A stretch of 64,000 bases of DNA from Pimelobacter simplex (GTDB lineage Bacteria > Actinomycetota > Actinomycetes > Propionibacteriales > Nocardioidaceae). A program made the translations under genes and the position numbers. This document shows positions 44,099 through 52,191 of the stretch, piece by piece. The first letter of the stretch is position 1, and the number at the start of each line of letters is the position of its first letter. The stretch covers positions 496,001 through 560,000 of the forward strand of contig NZ_FOUK01000004.1 in NCBI RefSeq assembly GCF_900114845.1, given 5' to 3'. The notes below the pieces were generated by a model, which did not search any database, was not told the origin of the DNA, and saw only the letters and a program-made list of their open reading frames with translations.

Positions 44099-44202
44099 CG
44101 AAGTGCGCCGGTTGCGGGTCCGAAGTGCGCTGGTTGCGGGGTCGAGATCGCGATCTCGACCCCGCAACCAGCGCACTTCGACCCCGCAACCGTGCTACTT
44201 CG
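44099..44202. repeat. Compound inverted-repeat element B with a 60-bp perfect palindrome
   Basis: 44121-44150 and 44151-44180 are exact reverse complements with no spacer. Outer imperfect unit copies extend it to both sides. The right edge overlaps the stop codon of the PfkB kinase gene. Shares its unit with element A. Confidence 0.85.
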
Positions 44203-45112
44203 TGAGGGCCTGAACGGTCGCCAGGTCGTAGGTGCCGGCGTCGGTGCCGAGGCCCTGGGCGACCTGGGCGGCGGTGGCGCAGCCGAGGGCGGCGGCGGCG
44301 ATCGGGGGGTGGCCGAGGGAGAGGCCGCGCAGGAAGCCGGCGGAGAAGGCGTCGCCGCAGCCGGTGGTGTCCACCACGTCGACCGGGTACGCCGGCACCT
44401 CGGTCACGTCGTCCCCGACCGCGACGAGTGCCCCCCGCGCCCCCTGGGTGACGGCGACGCACCCGACGCCGTGCCCGAGCAGCGCCCGGGCGCCCTCGGC
44501 GAGGGTCGGGGCGCCGGTGAAGCCGAGGACCTGCTCGTCGTTGGGCAGGAGGTAGTCGGTGTGGGGGAGAGCGGCGGCGATCCAGGCGAGCATGTCCGGG
44601 TCCCCGGGCGCCAGGACGTCGACCGACGTGGTGATCCCCGCCGCGCGGGCCCGCGCGAGGAGCTCGCCCGCCGCGTCGCCGCCGAGGAACTCCGGTCCGC
44701 CGAGGTGCAGGTGCGTCACCCCGTCGAGGACGTCGGCGGGCAGGTCGGCGAGCGTGAACGCGCCGTTGGCGCCGATGCAGTGCCAGGCCGGGCGGTCGCC
44801 GTTGGGCTGCACGGGCAGGACCGAGGCGGAGGTCTGGGCGTTGGGCTTGCGCACCAGCCCACCGACGTCGACGCCCGAGCGCCGCAGCAGCGCGAGGAGG
44901 GTGTCGCCGACGGGGTCGTCGCCGACGGCACCGTAGGAGCGGACGGTCGCGCCGAGGCGGGCGAGGACGAGGGCGGTGCCGCCGGCGGTGCCGGCCGCGG
45001 ACATCCGGATCGTCTCGACCAGCTGGCCGTCGGACCCGGAGGGGATCGAGGAGATCCCGAGCACGTGGGTGTCGAGGACGTGCACGCCCACGGCGGCGAC
45101 GGTCATGGTCAT
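44195..45112 (-). CDS. PfkB-family carbohydrate kinase
   Basis: 305 aa, ribokinase fold. The N-terminal GGTALVLARLG region and the C-terminal catalytic DTTGCGDAFSAGFL signature, with its Asp base, are clear. It phosphorylates a sugar or nucleoside. It directly follows a class II aldolase with no gap, which suggests a kinase-aldolase route for a deoxy-sugar or sugar alcohol. ATG 45112; ATG 45106 is possible. Confidence 0.9.
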   Translation of the reverse strand: MTMTVAAVGVHVLDTHVLGISSIPSGSDGQLVETIRMSAAGTAGGTALVLARLGATVRSYGAVGDDPVGDTLLALLRRSGVDVGGLVRKPNAQTSASVLPVQPNGDRPAWHCIGANGAFTLADLPADVLDGVTHLHLGGPEFLGGDAAGELLARARAAGITTSVDVLAPGDPDMLAWIAAALPHTDYLLPNDEQVLGFTGAPTLAEGARALLGHGVGCVAVTQGARGALVAVGDDVTEVPAYPVDVVDTTGCGDAFSAGFLRGLSLGHPPIAAAALGCATAAQVAQGLGTDAGTYDLATVQALTK

Positions 45113-45757
45113 TCAGATCTCCTGGGGGGTGCCGTAGCCGCGCGCGAGCGCCGCGTGGATGACGTCGAGCTGCTGCTCCTCGGTGAGCACACGCGGCGTC
45201 CCGAGGGCGCTCGCGCGGTGGTGGAGCTGGCACAGCCACTCGAGCAGCAGCGCGTTCTCGACGGCGGCATCGAGCGACGCGCCGACGGTGACGGAGCCGT
45301 GGTTGGCGAGCAGCGCGGCGCTGCGCCCGTGGAGCGCGGCCCGCACGTGCCCGGCGAGCGCGACCGACCCGAACGTCGCGTACGGCGCCACGCGGACCTC
45401 GCCGCCGAGCGCGAGCTGCTGGTAGTGCAGCACCGGCAGCGCGTCGAGCACGCAGGCCACGGCCGTGGCGAAGGGGGCGTGGGTGTGCACGACCGCGGCG
45501 GAGGGTCCGTCGGCGTAGACGCCGAGGTGCAGGGCCAGCTCGCTGGTCGGCGCGAGCGTCCCGGTGACGACCGCGCCGTCGAGCGACACAACAGTGACGT
45601 CGGACGGCGAGCACGTCCCGAGCGCCACCCCGGTCGCGGTGATCGCGACGAGGTCGCCCGCCCGGGCGCTGACGTTGCCCGCGGTGCCGACGAGGAGACC
45701 GGCCTCGGCGAGCCGGCGGGACGCCGCGGCGACCTCGGCCCGGAGGGCGTCGGTCAC
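45113..45757 (-). CDS. Class II aldolase/adducin-family protein
   Basis: 214 aa. Fuculose-phosphate-aldolase-like. AGNVSAR at the N-terminus, the zinc histidines in HTHAPF and the later LANHGSV block are visible. It would cleave a sugar phosphate to an aldehyde and a three-carbon unit. GTG 45757 overlaps the TetR stop; the stop abuts the kinase start. Confidence 0.88.
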   Translation of the reverse strand: MTDALRAEVAAASRRLAEAGLLVGTAGNVSARAGDLVAITATGVALGTCSPSDVTVVSLDGAVVTGTLAPTSELALHLGVYADGPSAAVVHTHAPFATAVACVLDALPVLHYQQLALGGEVRVAPYATFGSVALAGHVRAALHGRSAALLANHGSVTVGASLDAAVENALLLEWLCQLHHRASALGTPRVLTEEQQLDVIHAALARGYGTPQEI

Positions 45758-46440
45758 TGCTCGCTCGCGATCCGGTCGAGGTAGCCGGTGACCAGCTCGA
45801 TCGCCTGGTCGACGAGGAACGCGTCGCCGCGCGGGTCGCGCTCGAAGGCGAGCTGGAAGGCCCGGTCGCCCACCTCGACGGCGAGCTCGGCGACGGCGAC
45901 GAGCTGGTCGGCGCCGAACCGGGTGGTCGCGATGAGGCCGGTGTCGACGCCGAAGGCGAGCAGGTTCTCGGCGATCCGCTTGTTGTGGTGGCGGCCGTAG
46001 TCGTAGACGGCGGCGTTGGTCCGCCCGCGCATCCAGATCTGCATGAACGCCGGACGCCGGTGGTAGACGACGACGAACGCCCGCATCGCGGTCTCGACCA
46101 TGGCGGCCAGCGAGAGCCGGCCGCTCTCGGCGAGCCGGGCGAGGTCGGTGGCGACCTGGTCGTCCATCTCGGCCATGTCGCGCTCGCAGAGGGCGAGGAG
46201 CACCGACTCCTTGTCGGCGAAGTACTGGTAGAGCGAGGCCACGGGCAGCGCCGCCGCCTCGGCGATGGAGCGCGTGGTGAGTCCCTCGACGCCCTCGGTG
46301 AGCACGAGCTGGGCGGCGGCGTCGAGGATCCGCTCGACCCGCTCGCGGGAGCGCGCCTGGGTGGGCAGCCGGCGCCGGGTGGGCCCGGCGGCACCGCGCG
46401 GCGGCTCGTTCGTTGGGCCGTCGACGGTGGCGGAGGACAT
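45754..46440 (-). CDS. TetR-family regulator
   Basis: 228 aa. HTH near residues 45-70 (LTTRSIAEAAALPVASLYQYF) after a Pro/Arg-rich tail. It heads the aldolase-kinase operon and is divergent from the amine oxidase operon, with an inverted repeat between. It probably represses itself and one or both operons. Confidence 0.88.
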   Translation of the reverse strand: MSSATVDGPTNEPPRGAAGPTRRRLPTQARSRERVERILDAAAQLVLTEGVEGLTTRSIAEAAALPVASLYQYFADKESVLLALCERDMAEMDDQVATDLARLAESGRLSLAAMVETAMRAFVVVYHRRPAFMQIWMRGRTNAAVYDYGRHHNKRIAENLLAFGVDTGLIATTRFGADQLVAVAELAVEVGDRAFQLAFERDPRGDAFLVDQAIELVTGYLDRIASEQ

Positions 46441-46453
46441 GCGCGCAGTGTAG

Positions 46454-46492
46454 CCTCCGAAGCCGAACCTGACACAGATTCACTTTCGGAGG
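46454..46492. promoter_or_regulatory. Inverted repeat containing the ribosome site of the amine oxidase gene
   Basis: CCTCCGAA (46454-46461) / TTCGGAGG (46485-46492), perfect arms, 23-nt spacer. The right arm includes GGAGG 5 nt before GTG 46498, so the repeat could be a TetR operator, an RNA hairpin that hides the ribosome site, or both. Confidence 0.5.
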
Positions 46493-46497
46493 TGCCA

Positions 46498-47994
46498 GTG
46501 AGCACGCTGAGCTCGAGCCCGCTGGGTCGTCGTGGGGTCCTGGCCGGAGGTGCGGCCGCGGTCGGCCTGCTCGCCACGGACGCCCTCGAGCAGGAGGTCG
46601 TCGCGGCCACGCTGCAGGGCCGCCTCCCCCGCAAGGTGGACGTCGTCGTGGTCGGCGCCGGCATCGCCGGGCTGGTCGCGGCCCGCCAGGTCGCCCGCTC
46701 CGGCAAGTCGGTCCTCGTCGTCGAGGCGCGCAAGCGGGTCGGCGGCCGGGTGCTCAACCACGAGCTCCGCACCGGCGGCACGATCGAGGCCGGCGGCGCT
46801 TTCGTCGGCCCCACGCAGGACCACATCAAGCGGCTGGCCCGCCAGCTCGGGGTCGCCACCTTCGACGAGTACGTCACCGGCAAGAACGTCTACATCTCCT
46901 CGCTGCTGGGCCGCCAGGAGTTCACCGGCACCGTCCCGCCGGACCCGACGATCCTGCTCGACGCCGCCCTCGCCCTCAAGCGGCTCAACGCCTTCGCCGC
47001 GCAGGTCCCGGTCGACGCGCCGTGGGCCCACCCGCGCGCCGCCGAGTGGGACCGGACGACGCTCGGCGACTGGCTGCGCCGCAACACGCTCAACAGCCGC
47101 GGGGTCGAGCACCTCATCCGCGCCTGGACCCAGCCCGGCTTCGGCTCCGACCCCGACGAGCTCTCGCTGCTCTTCGTCCTCCACTACATCGCCTGCTCGG
47201 GCAACGAGGCCACCATCGGCACGTTCGAGCGCAACTCCGACACCGTCGACGGCGCCCAGGAGAGCCGCTTCGTCGGCGGCTCCCAGCGGGTGCCGCTCCT
47301 GCTGGCCAAGAAGCTCGGCAAGCGGGTCGCGCTCGGCGCGGCCGTCACCCGCATCGAGCACGTCGGGCACGGCGTCCGGGTGCACACCCGCCGCGGCCGG
47401 GTCCAGGCCCGCCGCGTGATCGTCGCCGCCCCGCCGAAGCAGGTCCTCGGCATCGACTTCGCCCCCGGCCTGCCCGCCGGGCGCCGCGCGCTCCTCCAGC
47501 ACCTCCAGATGGGCAAGCTGATGAAGTGCGACGCCGTCTACGACAAGCCGTTCTGGCGTGACGCCGGCCTGACCGGCTTCGGCATCGCCGACTCCGGCGC
47601 CGTCCGCGCGGCCTTCGACAACGGCGTCAAGGACACCGGCCACGGCATCCTGCTGGCGTTCGTCGGCGGCTCGACCTGGCGCCAGTACGGCACCCGCTCG
47701 GTCGCCGAGCGCCGCACCGCCGTCCTCGAGGGCTTCGCCCGGATGTTCGGCGACCAGGCGCTGCACCCCCTCGAGTACACCGAGCACGACTGGACCAAGG
47801 AGCGCTGGACCGGCGGTGGCCCGACCGCGATCTACGCCCCCGGCGTGATGACGGCGCACGGGCGGCACATCCGCACGCCCTTCCGGCGCATCCACTGGGC
47901 CGGCACCGAGACGTCGACCTACTGGAACGGCTACATGGACGGCGCCGTCCGCTCCGGCGAGCGCGCCGCGATCGAGGTGCTGGACAAGCTGTGA
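46498..47994 (+). CDS. Tat-exported flavin monoamine oxidase-like protein
   Basis: 498 aa. The N-terminus has a twin-arginine-like signal (LGRRGVLAGGAAAVGLLA). The FAD site VVVVGAGIAGLVAARQVARSG follows, then ARKRVGGRVL, and the C-terminal WAGTETSTYWNGYMDGAVRSGERAA block of amine oxidases. It likely acts outside the membrane, releasing aldehyde, ammonia and peroxide from an amine. GTG 46498 with GGAGG. It overlaps the next gene as GTGA. Confidence 0.88.
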   Translation: MSTLSSSPLGRRGVLAGGAAAVGLLATDALEQEVVAATLQGRLPRKVDVVVVGAGIAGLVAARQVARSGKSVLVVEARKRVGGRVLNHELRTGGTIEAGGAFVGPTQDHIKRLARQLGVATFDEYVTGKNVYISSLLGRQEFTGTVPPDPTILLDAALALKRLNAFAAQVPVDAPWAHPRAAEWDRTTLGDWLRRNTLNSRGVEHLIRAWTQPGFGSDPDELSLLFVLHYIACSGNEATIGTFERNSDTVDGAQESRFVGGSQRVPLLLAKKLGKRVALGAAVTRIEHVGHGVRVHTRRGRVQARRVIVAAPPKQVLGIDFAPGLPAGRRALLQHLQMGKLMKCDAVYDKPFWRDAGLTGFGIADSGAVRAAFDNGVKDTGHGILLAFVGGSTWRQYGTRSVAERRTAVLEGFARMFGDQALHPLEYTEHDWTKERWTGGGPTAIYAPGVMTAHGRHIRTPFRRIHWAGTETSTYWNGYMDGAVRSGERAAIEVLDKL

Positions 47995-49037
47995 TCGCCC
48001 GCCTCCTCGCGCTCGCCGTCGTCGCCGCGCTCGCCCTCGTCGCGCCCGCGTCGGCCGCGGAAGCCCCGCCCTGGGAGACTCGCGTCTTCGCGCGCGTCGG
48101 CGCGCCGGGCTTCCCGGCCTACGTCCACGTGGCACCCAACGGCCGCGTCTACGCCGCGACCTACACGAACCCGATGGGCGACAAGATCGCCTCCCGGGTC
48201 TTCGAGTGGACGGCGAGCGGGACGCTCCTGCGCTCGTGGACCGTGCCCGGGCAGGACCTCGGCAAGCCGCACGGCGTCCAGGTCGCGGCGTCCGACGCGC
48301 GCGGGCGCCTGGTGCTGCTGGAGAAGTCCCGCTCGCGCGTGCTCACGCTCAACCTCCGCACCGGCCGGTTCAAGGTGCAGGCGACGCTCCCCGACCTGCC
48401 CGGCGGGGGCAAGCCGATCCCCAACTACGCCACCTGGGGCCCGGGCGGCGCGCTGTTCGTCAGCGACTACGGCCAGGACGTGATCTGGCGGATCCCCGCC
48501 GCCGGAGGGACGCCGCGCGCGTGGTTCCGGTCGAAGAAGCTCGCCGGTGCGGCCGGCTTCGGCACCACCGGACTGGTCTACGACCGGGCCCGGCGCTCGT
48601 TCCTGGTCTCGCAGCAGACCACGACCGACCCGCGCGACCTGCTCCGCGGTCACCTCTACCGGCTGCCGGTGCGCGCCGACGGCAGCCCCGGTCCGCTCAC
48701 CACGCTGTGGACCTCGGGCCCGCTCGACCTGCCCGACGGCTTCGGGATCGCCCGCTCCGGCAACATCTACGTGGCGCTCCTCGGCACCAACCAGGTCGTC
48801 AGGCTCGGCCCGGACGGGCGCCCGCTCGGCCGCTTCCCCCAGGCGCCGCTCGGTGGCGGCAACGGGTCCGCGATCCCGTTCGACAGCCCGTCCAACGCGA
48901 CCTTCCTCGGCACCCGGCTGCTCGTCGCGAACCAGTCCGCGATCCTCGGGACCACCGCGCACCACGCGATCCTGTCGGTCGAGACGGGCGAGCGGGGCGC
49001 GCCGGTCGTCGTCCCGCGGAAGGCGCGGCTGCGCTGA
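47991..49037 (+). CDS. Secreted SMP-30-like beta-propeller protein
   Basis: 348 aa. Sec signal peptide with an AxA-type site (VAPASAAEA). The rest shows repeated beta-propeller blocks such as YATWGPGGALFVSDYGQDVIWRI and DLPDGFGIARSGNIYVAL, as in gluconolactonase/SMP-30 or NHL proteins. Activity cannot be told from sequence. It is translationally coupled to the exported amine oxidase, so the two probably work together outside the cell. Confidence 0.82.
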   Translation: MIARLLALAVVAALALVAPASAAEAPPWETRVFARVGAPGFPAYVHVAPNGRVYAATYTNPMGDKIASRVFEWTASGTLLRSWTVPGQDLGKPHGVQVAASDARGRLVLLEKSRSRVLTLNLRTGRFKVQATLPDLPGGGKPIPNYATWGPGGALFVSDYGQDVIWRIPAAGGTPRAWFRSKKLAGAAGFGTTGLVYDRARRSFLVSQQTTTDPRDLLRGHLYRLPVRADGSPGPLTTLWTSGPLDLPDGFGIARSGNIYVALLGTNQVVRLGPDGRPLGRFPQAPLGGGNGSAIPFDSPSNATFLGTRLLVANQSAILGTTAHHAILSVETGERGAPVVVPRKARLR

Positions 49038-49045
49038 GATGCCGG

Positions 49046-50284
49046 TCAGCCTGACGTCGTGACCGGTTCGGGCTCCGGGCCGACCGTCGGGCGCCGGGTG
49101 AGCCCGCGCACCGACGACGAGCCGAGCGCGGCGAGCGAGCTGAGCCCGATCACCGACGCCACGACGACCAGCCAGAGGTCGACCCCGACGAGCGCCGCGA
49201 CCGGGCCGGTGAGCGCGTAGCCGATCGGCCGGCACACGAACGAGCCGACCAGGTCGAACGAGTAGACGCGGGAGAGCATGTCGGGGGCGATGTTCTCCTG
49301 GATCGCCAGGTCCCAGCCGACGCTGAACAGCTGCAGCCCCACGCCGTGGACGAAGGCGCCGAGCAGCACGAGCCACAGCTCGCCGGACAGGGCCATCGCG
49401 AGCGGGAAGGCCGCGGTGAGGGCGAGCATGGCGACGCCCGAGCGGAGCAGGTGGCGCGGACGCCAGCGCAGGGCCACGAGGCCGCCGGTGACGAAGCCGG
49501 CCATGAGCGCCGAGAGCGCCCAGCCCCAGGCCTCCTCGCCCCAGGTGTCGCCGACCACGATCGGGCCGAGGACGCCCTGCGCGCCGCCATAGAACAGGTG
49601 GTAGAGCAGCGCCTGCCCGATGAGCAGCCACAGCCAGGTGTGGCGGAGGACCTCGCGGGCGCCGTCGGCGAGCTCGCTGAGGATCCTGGCGCCGCTGCTC
49701 GACGGCGTGTGGGCCACCCGGATCAGCGAGTAGAGGATCGCCGCGATGGTGTAGGTGCCGGCGTCGACCGCGATCGCCCAGCCCGGGCCGGCGAAGGCCA
49801 CGACGATGCCGCCCACCGCGAAGCCGACCGCGGACGCCGTCTGGCTGGCGAGGCTGCGCAGGACGACGGCGCGGGGCAGCTGCGCCTCGGTGACCGTCGC
49901 CCGGGTCATCGCGCTGGACGCCGGCTGGGCGAGCGCGCCGAGGCAGCCGTTGACCATGCCGATCAGGCTGAGGAACAGGATCGAGCCGTGCCCGGTGATG
50001 AGGACGGCGGCGCAGACGGCCTGGCTGAGCGCGGTCGCCGCCGACGAGCCCTGCATCAGGAGCTGGCGGGGCAGCCGGTCGCCGAGCACGCCGCCGTACA
50101 GGATGGTGACGACCTCGGCCGCCGAGAACGCCGCGACGACGAGGCCGAGCTGCGTGGCCGTGCCGCCGAGGTGGAGCACCGCGAACGCCAGTGCCACCGG
50201 TGTCATCGCCGAGCCCAGCGCGCTGACCGTCACGCCGCCGACGAGCGCGCGGAAGTCGCGGGAGGCGAGCGGGGAGGTGGTCAC
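49046..50284 (-). CDS. MFS transporter
   Basis: 412 aa with about 12 membrane helices. Its features match the DHA-like/enterobactin-exporter-type MFS group (RDFRALVGGVTVSALGSAM at the start, GDRLPRQLLMQGSS loop). Likely drug or metabolite efflux. GTG 50284. It is divergent from a MarR regulator, a common pairing in which the regulator senses the exported compound. Confidence 0.9.
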   Translation of the reverse strand: MTTSPLASRDFRALVGGVTVSALGSAMTPVALAFAVLHLGGTATQLGLVVAAFSAAEVVTILYGGVLGDRLPRQLLMQGSSAATALSQAVCAAVLITGHGSILFLSLIGMVNGCLGALAQPASSAMTRATVTEAQLPRAVVLRSLASQTASAVGFAVGGIVVAFAGPGWAIAVDAGTYTIAAILYSLIRVAHTPSSSGARILSELADGAREVLRHTWLWLLIGQALLYHLFYGGAQGVLGPIVVGDTWGEEAWGWALSALMAGFVTGGLVALRWRPRHLLRSGVAMLALTAAFPLAMALSGELWLVLLGAFVHGVGLQLFSVGWDLAIQENIAPDMLSRVYSFDLVGSFVCRPIGYALTGPVAALVGVDLWLVVVASVIGLSSLAALGSSSVRGLTRRPTVGPEPEPVTTSG

Positions 50285-50291
50285 CGCAGAA

Positions 50292-50328
50292 AGGTACTTC
50301 GCTACCTAAGTATTTGGCAAGCGAACTA
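50292..50328. promoter_or_regulatory. Operator-like repeats between MFS and MarR genes
   Basis: AGGTA/TACCT (50292-50296, 50303-50307) is a perfect inverted repeat. TACTTCGCT (50295-50303) pairs with AGCGAACTA (50320-50328) with one mismatch. This 79-nt divergent region is unusually AT-rich for the window. Confidence 0.5.
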
Positions 50329-50363
50329 CTTGCTGGCGAAGGACCGTGCCGTAGGCTCCGCCC

Positions 50364-50888
50364 ATGGCCGAGGACTGGACCGACCGGCACGTCGCCCGGT
50401 GGCGCGACCACTGGCTCGACATCGGCTTCGACGAGGACGTCGAGGGTGTCTTCACCCGGATCGGCCGGCTCGCGCGCCACCTGCGCGACGCCAAGGCCGC
50501 GGCCCTGGCCGAGGTAGGCCTCACCGACTTCGAGTACGACACCCTCCACGCGCTGATGATCCGGGACACCCCCGGCTCGGCCTCGCCGACCGAGCTGGCC
50601 GCCGAGGTCGGCGTCTCCGGCGCCGGGATGACCGGCCGCCTCGACGGTCTGGAGCGGGCCGGCTGGATCCGGCGGATCCCGTCGGTCGACGACCGGCGCC
50701 GGGTGATCGTCGAGGTGACCCGGCAGGGGCTGGCCATCTGGCGCCGGGCGATGGACATCCGCGGCGAGGCCGAGCACGCCCTCGCCGCCGCGCTCACCGA
50801 GCGCGAGCTCGCGACCGTCAACCGGCTGCTGCGGAAGATGACGCTGCGCTCCGAGGCCGAGGACGGCGGCAGCCCGGGCGCCTCGTGA
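50364..50888 (+). CDS. MarR-family regulator
   Basis: 174 aa. Winged HTH with SPTELAAEVGVSGAGMTGRLDGLERAGWI and the wing VDDRRRVIVEVT. ATG 50364. Probably represses the divergent MFS gene and itself. Confidence 0.9.
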   Translation: MAEDWTDRHVARWRDHWLDIGFDEDVEGVFTRIGRLARHLRDAKAAALAEVGLTDFEYDTLHALMIRDTPGSASPTELAAEVGVSGAGMTGRLDGLERAGWIRRIPSVDDRRRVIVEVTRQGLAIWRRAMDIRGEAEHALAAALTERELATVNRLLRKMTLRSEAEDGGSPGAS

Positions 50889-50907
50889 GCCCGCCCGCGG
50901 GGCCGAT

Positions 50908-50968
50908 GATCGACCATTTGCGAACGGACCTGGCGCTCCCGTGGCCCCGGGCGGGCCGCTCTGCCTAG
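50908..50968 (+). promoter_or_regulatory. AraC-motif promoter M3
   Basis: GATCGACCATTTGCGAACG (50908-50926), then exactly 38 nt, then CTAG (50965-50968). M4 at 53346 has the same motif and the same 38-nt distance to CTAG. It points right, into the region antisense to the AraC1 3' end. The CTAG includes the AraC1 stop codon on the other strand. Confidence 0.5.
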
Positions 50969-52098
50969 CGTGTGCGTCGAGGCCCGGGCCCGTCTCCCTT
51001 CATCACGAGCCCGGGACTGCCGGCGTCGTCCCGTTCCAGGGATCGCGACGTGGGCGTGCTCCGTTTCTCGTGTCCGGGGGGTGCGAGAAACGGAGCGTCC
51101 GCCGGCGCCGCCAAGCGGTGCAGGTCGCTCAGCAGCTCAGTGGTCTGCGGGGGCGGAGGGGTCGCGGCCACGCCTCGCCCCGGCTGCTGGCGCCGCCAGT
51201 CGGCGGGTGTCTGGCCGTGCCGGCGCCGGAACGCCCGGATGAACGTGTCGACGCCGTTGAACCCCGCCGTCTGCGCGACGCGCTCGACGGTGGCCGAGCG
51301 GTCCGCGAGGAGCAGTCGGCGGGCGCTCTCGCCCCGCACCTGGCGCAGGTACGCCGCGGGCGTCGTCCCCCGCCGGGCGAACTGCTTCTCGAGGTGGCGG
51401 CGCGAGACCATGAACCGGGCGGCGAGCTCCTCGACGCCGAGGCCGGGGTCGCCGTGGTGGCGCTCGAGGTACCAGCGCGCGCTCGCCCACAGTGCCGCGC
51501 CGCTCAGGTAGGGCCGGGAGCGGTCGCCATACCGCATCCGGTGGGTGACGGCCCGCAGCAGGTCGACCAGGAGCTCCTGGCGGTCCGCGCCCGCGCCGCG
51601 GAGCAGCGCCGCGGCGAGCTCACGGCCGAGGACGTCGATCTCGCCGGTGCCCGGCGGCAGGGCGCGTCCGGCGATCTCGCGCAGGGTGGCCGGTCCGAGA
51701 CCGGCGAGCGCGGTGGGGACGCGGAGGACGAGGATGTCGGTGGGCGACTGCAGCCGGATGCCGTACGGCTGGTCCGACGCGAGGAGGTAGCCGCCGCCGG
51801 ACGCGACCGGGCCGGCGTGGCCGTGCTGGGCGATGACCGTGCTGCCGTGCAGGAAGACCGAGAGCAGCACCGACTCGCGCGGGTCCGCCGCGACCCGCCG
51901 GGCGGTACGACGGACGACCGACGGCGTCGCGCCGACCTGGCTCACGCCGAGGGGCCCGAGCTCCCGGGCGCGCAGGGCGCCCTGGAAGTCCCCGTCGGCG
52001 TCGACCTCGAGGGGCACGTAGGCGGTGCTGCACCGGTGCGACCACTCGTCGAGTCCGGTCACGGCGAGGTGCTCGCGGGGTGGGGCGTCGTCGGTCAC
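50965..52098 (-). CDS. AraC-family regulator 1 (with extended C-terminus)
   Basis: 377 aa. N-terminal AraC-binding-type sensor domain and a C-terminal double HTH (LAARFMVSRRHLEKQF and VAQTAGFNGVDTFIRAF). Closely related to the regulators at 52192 and 59597. GTG 52098 is chosen because sequence upstream aligns with the AraC2 leader up to the same start; GTG 52113 is also in frame. Compared with its paralogues it has about 45 extra C-terminal residues, and the DNA for these contains a 13-bp perfect hairpin and ends at promoter M3. The extension may come from loss of the original stop. Confidence 0.87.
   Translation of the reverse strand: MTDDAPPREHLAVTGLDEWSHRCSTAYVPLEVDADGDFQGALRARELGPLGVSQVGATPSVVRRTARRVAADPRESVLLSVFLHGSTVIAQHGHAGPVASGGGYLLASDQPYGIRLQSPTDILVLRVPTALAGLGPATLREIAGRALPPGTGEIDVLGRELAAALLRGAGADRQELLVDLLRAVTHRMRYGDRSRPYLSGAALWASARWYLERHHGDPGLGVEELAARFMVSRRHLEKQFARRGTTPAAYLRQVRGESARRLLLADRSATVERVAQTAGFNGVDTFIRAFRRRHGQTPADWRRQQPGRGVAATPPPPQTTELLSDLHRLAAPADAPFLAPPGHEKRSTPTSRSLERDDAGSPGLVMKGDGPGPRRTR
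50972..51100 (+). ncRNA. Possible small RNA antisense to the AraC1 3' end
   Basis: Downstream of promoter M3 I find no ATG with a ribosome site. The stretch ends with a 13-bp perfect hairpin (51058-51070 / 51084-51096, 13-nt loop), which could be a terminator, though no T-run follows. It would pair with AraC1 mRNA. Inference only; a 90-codon open frame on this strand is probably a shadow. Confidence 0.3.
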
Positions 52099-52127
52099 GT
52101 GCTGCCCAACCACACGGACGCCCCGCT

Positions 52128-52166
52128 GTTCGCAGAATGAGGGTGATCGTGCGCAAATCGTCGATC
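52128..52166 (-). promoter_or_regulatory. AraC-motif site M1 upstream of AraC1
   Basis: Minus strand: GATCGACGATTTGCGCACG (52166-52148) followed by TTCTGCGAAC (52137-52128), TTGCGnAC-like cores about two helical turns apart, as in AraC direct half-sites. The leader onward to TTGGGC and the GTG start aligns with M2. Confidence 0.55.
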
Positions 52167-52191
52167 GAGCGACCTGCCGAGGCGGTCGACC

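Noticed and set aside
50970..51511. Plus-strand open frames of 90 and 179 codons opposite AraC1
   Set aside because: Composition and lack of ribosome sites match shadow frames; the possible small RNA explains the promoter better.
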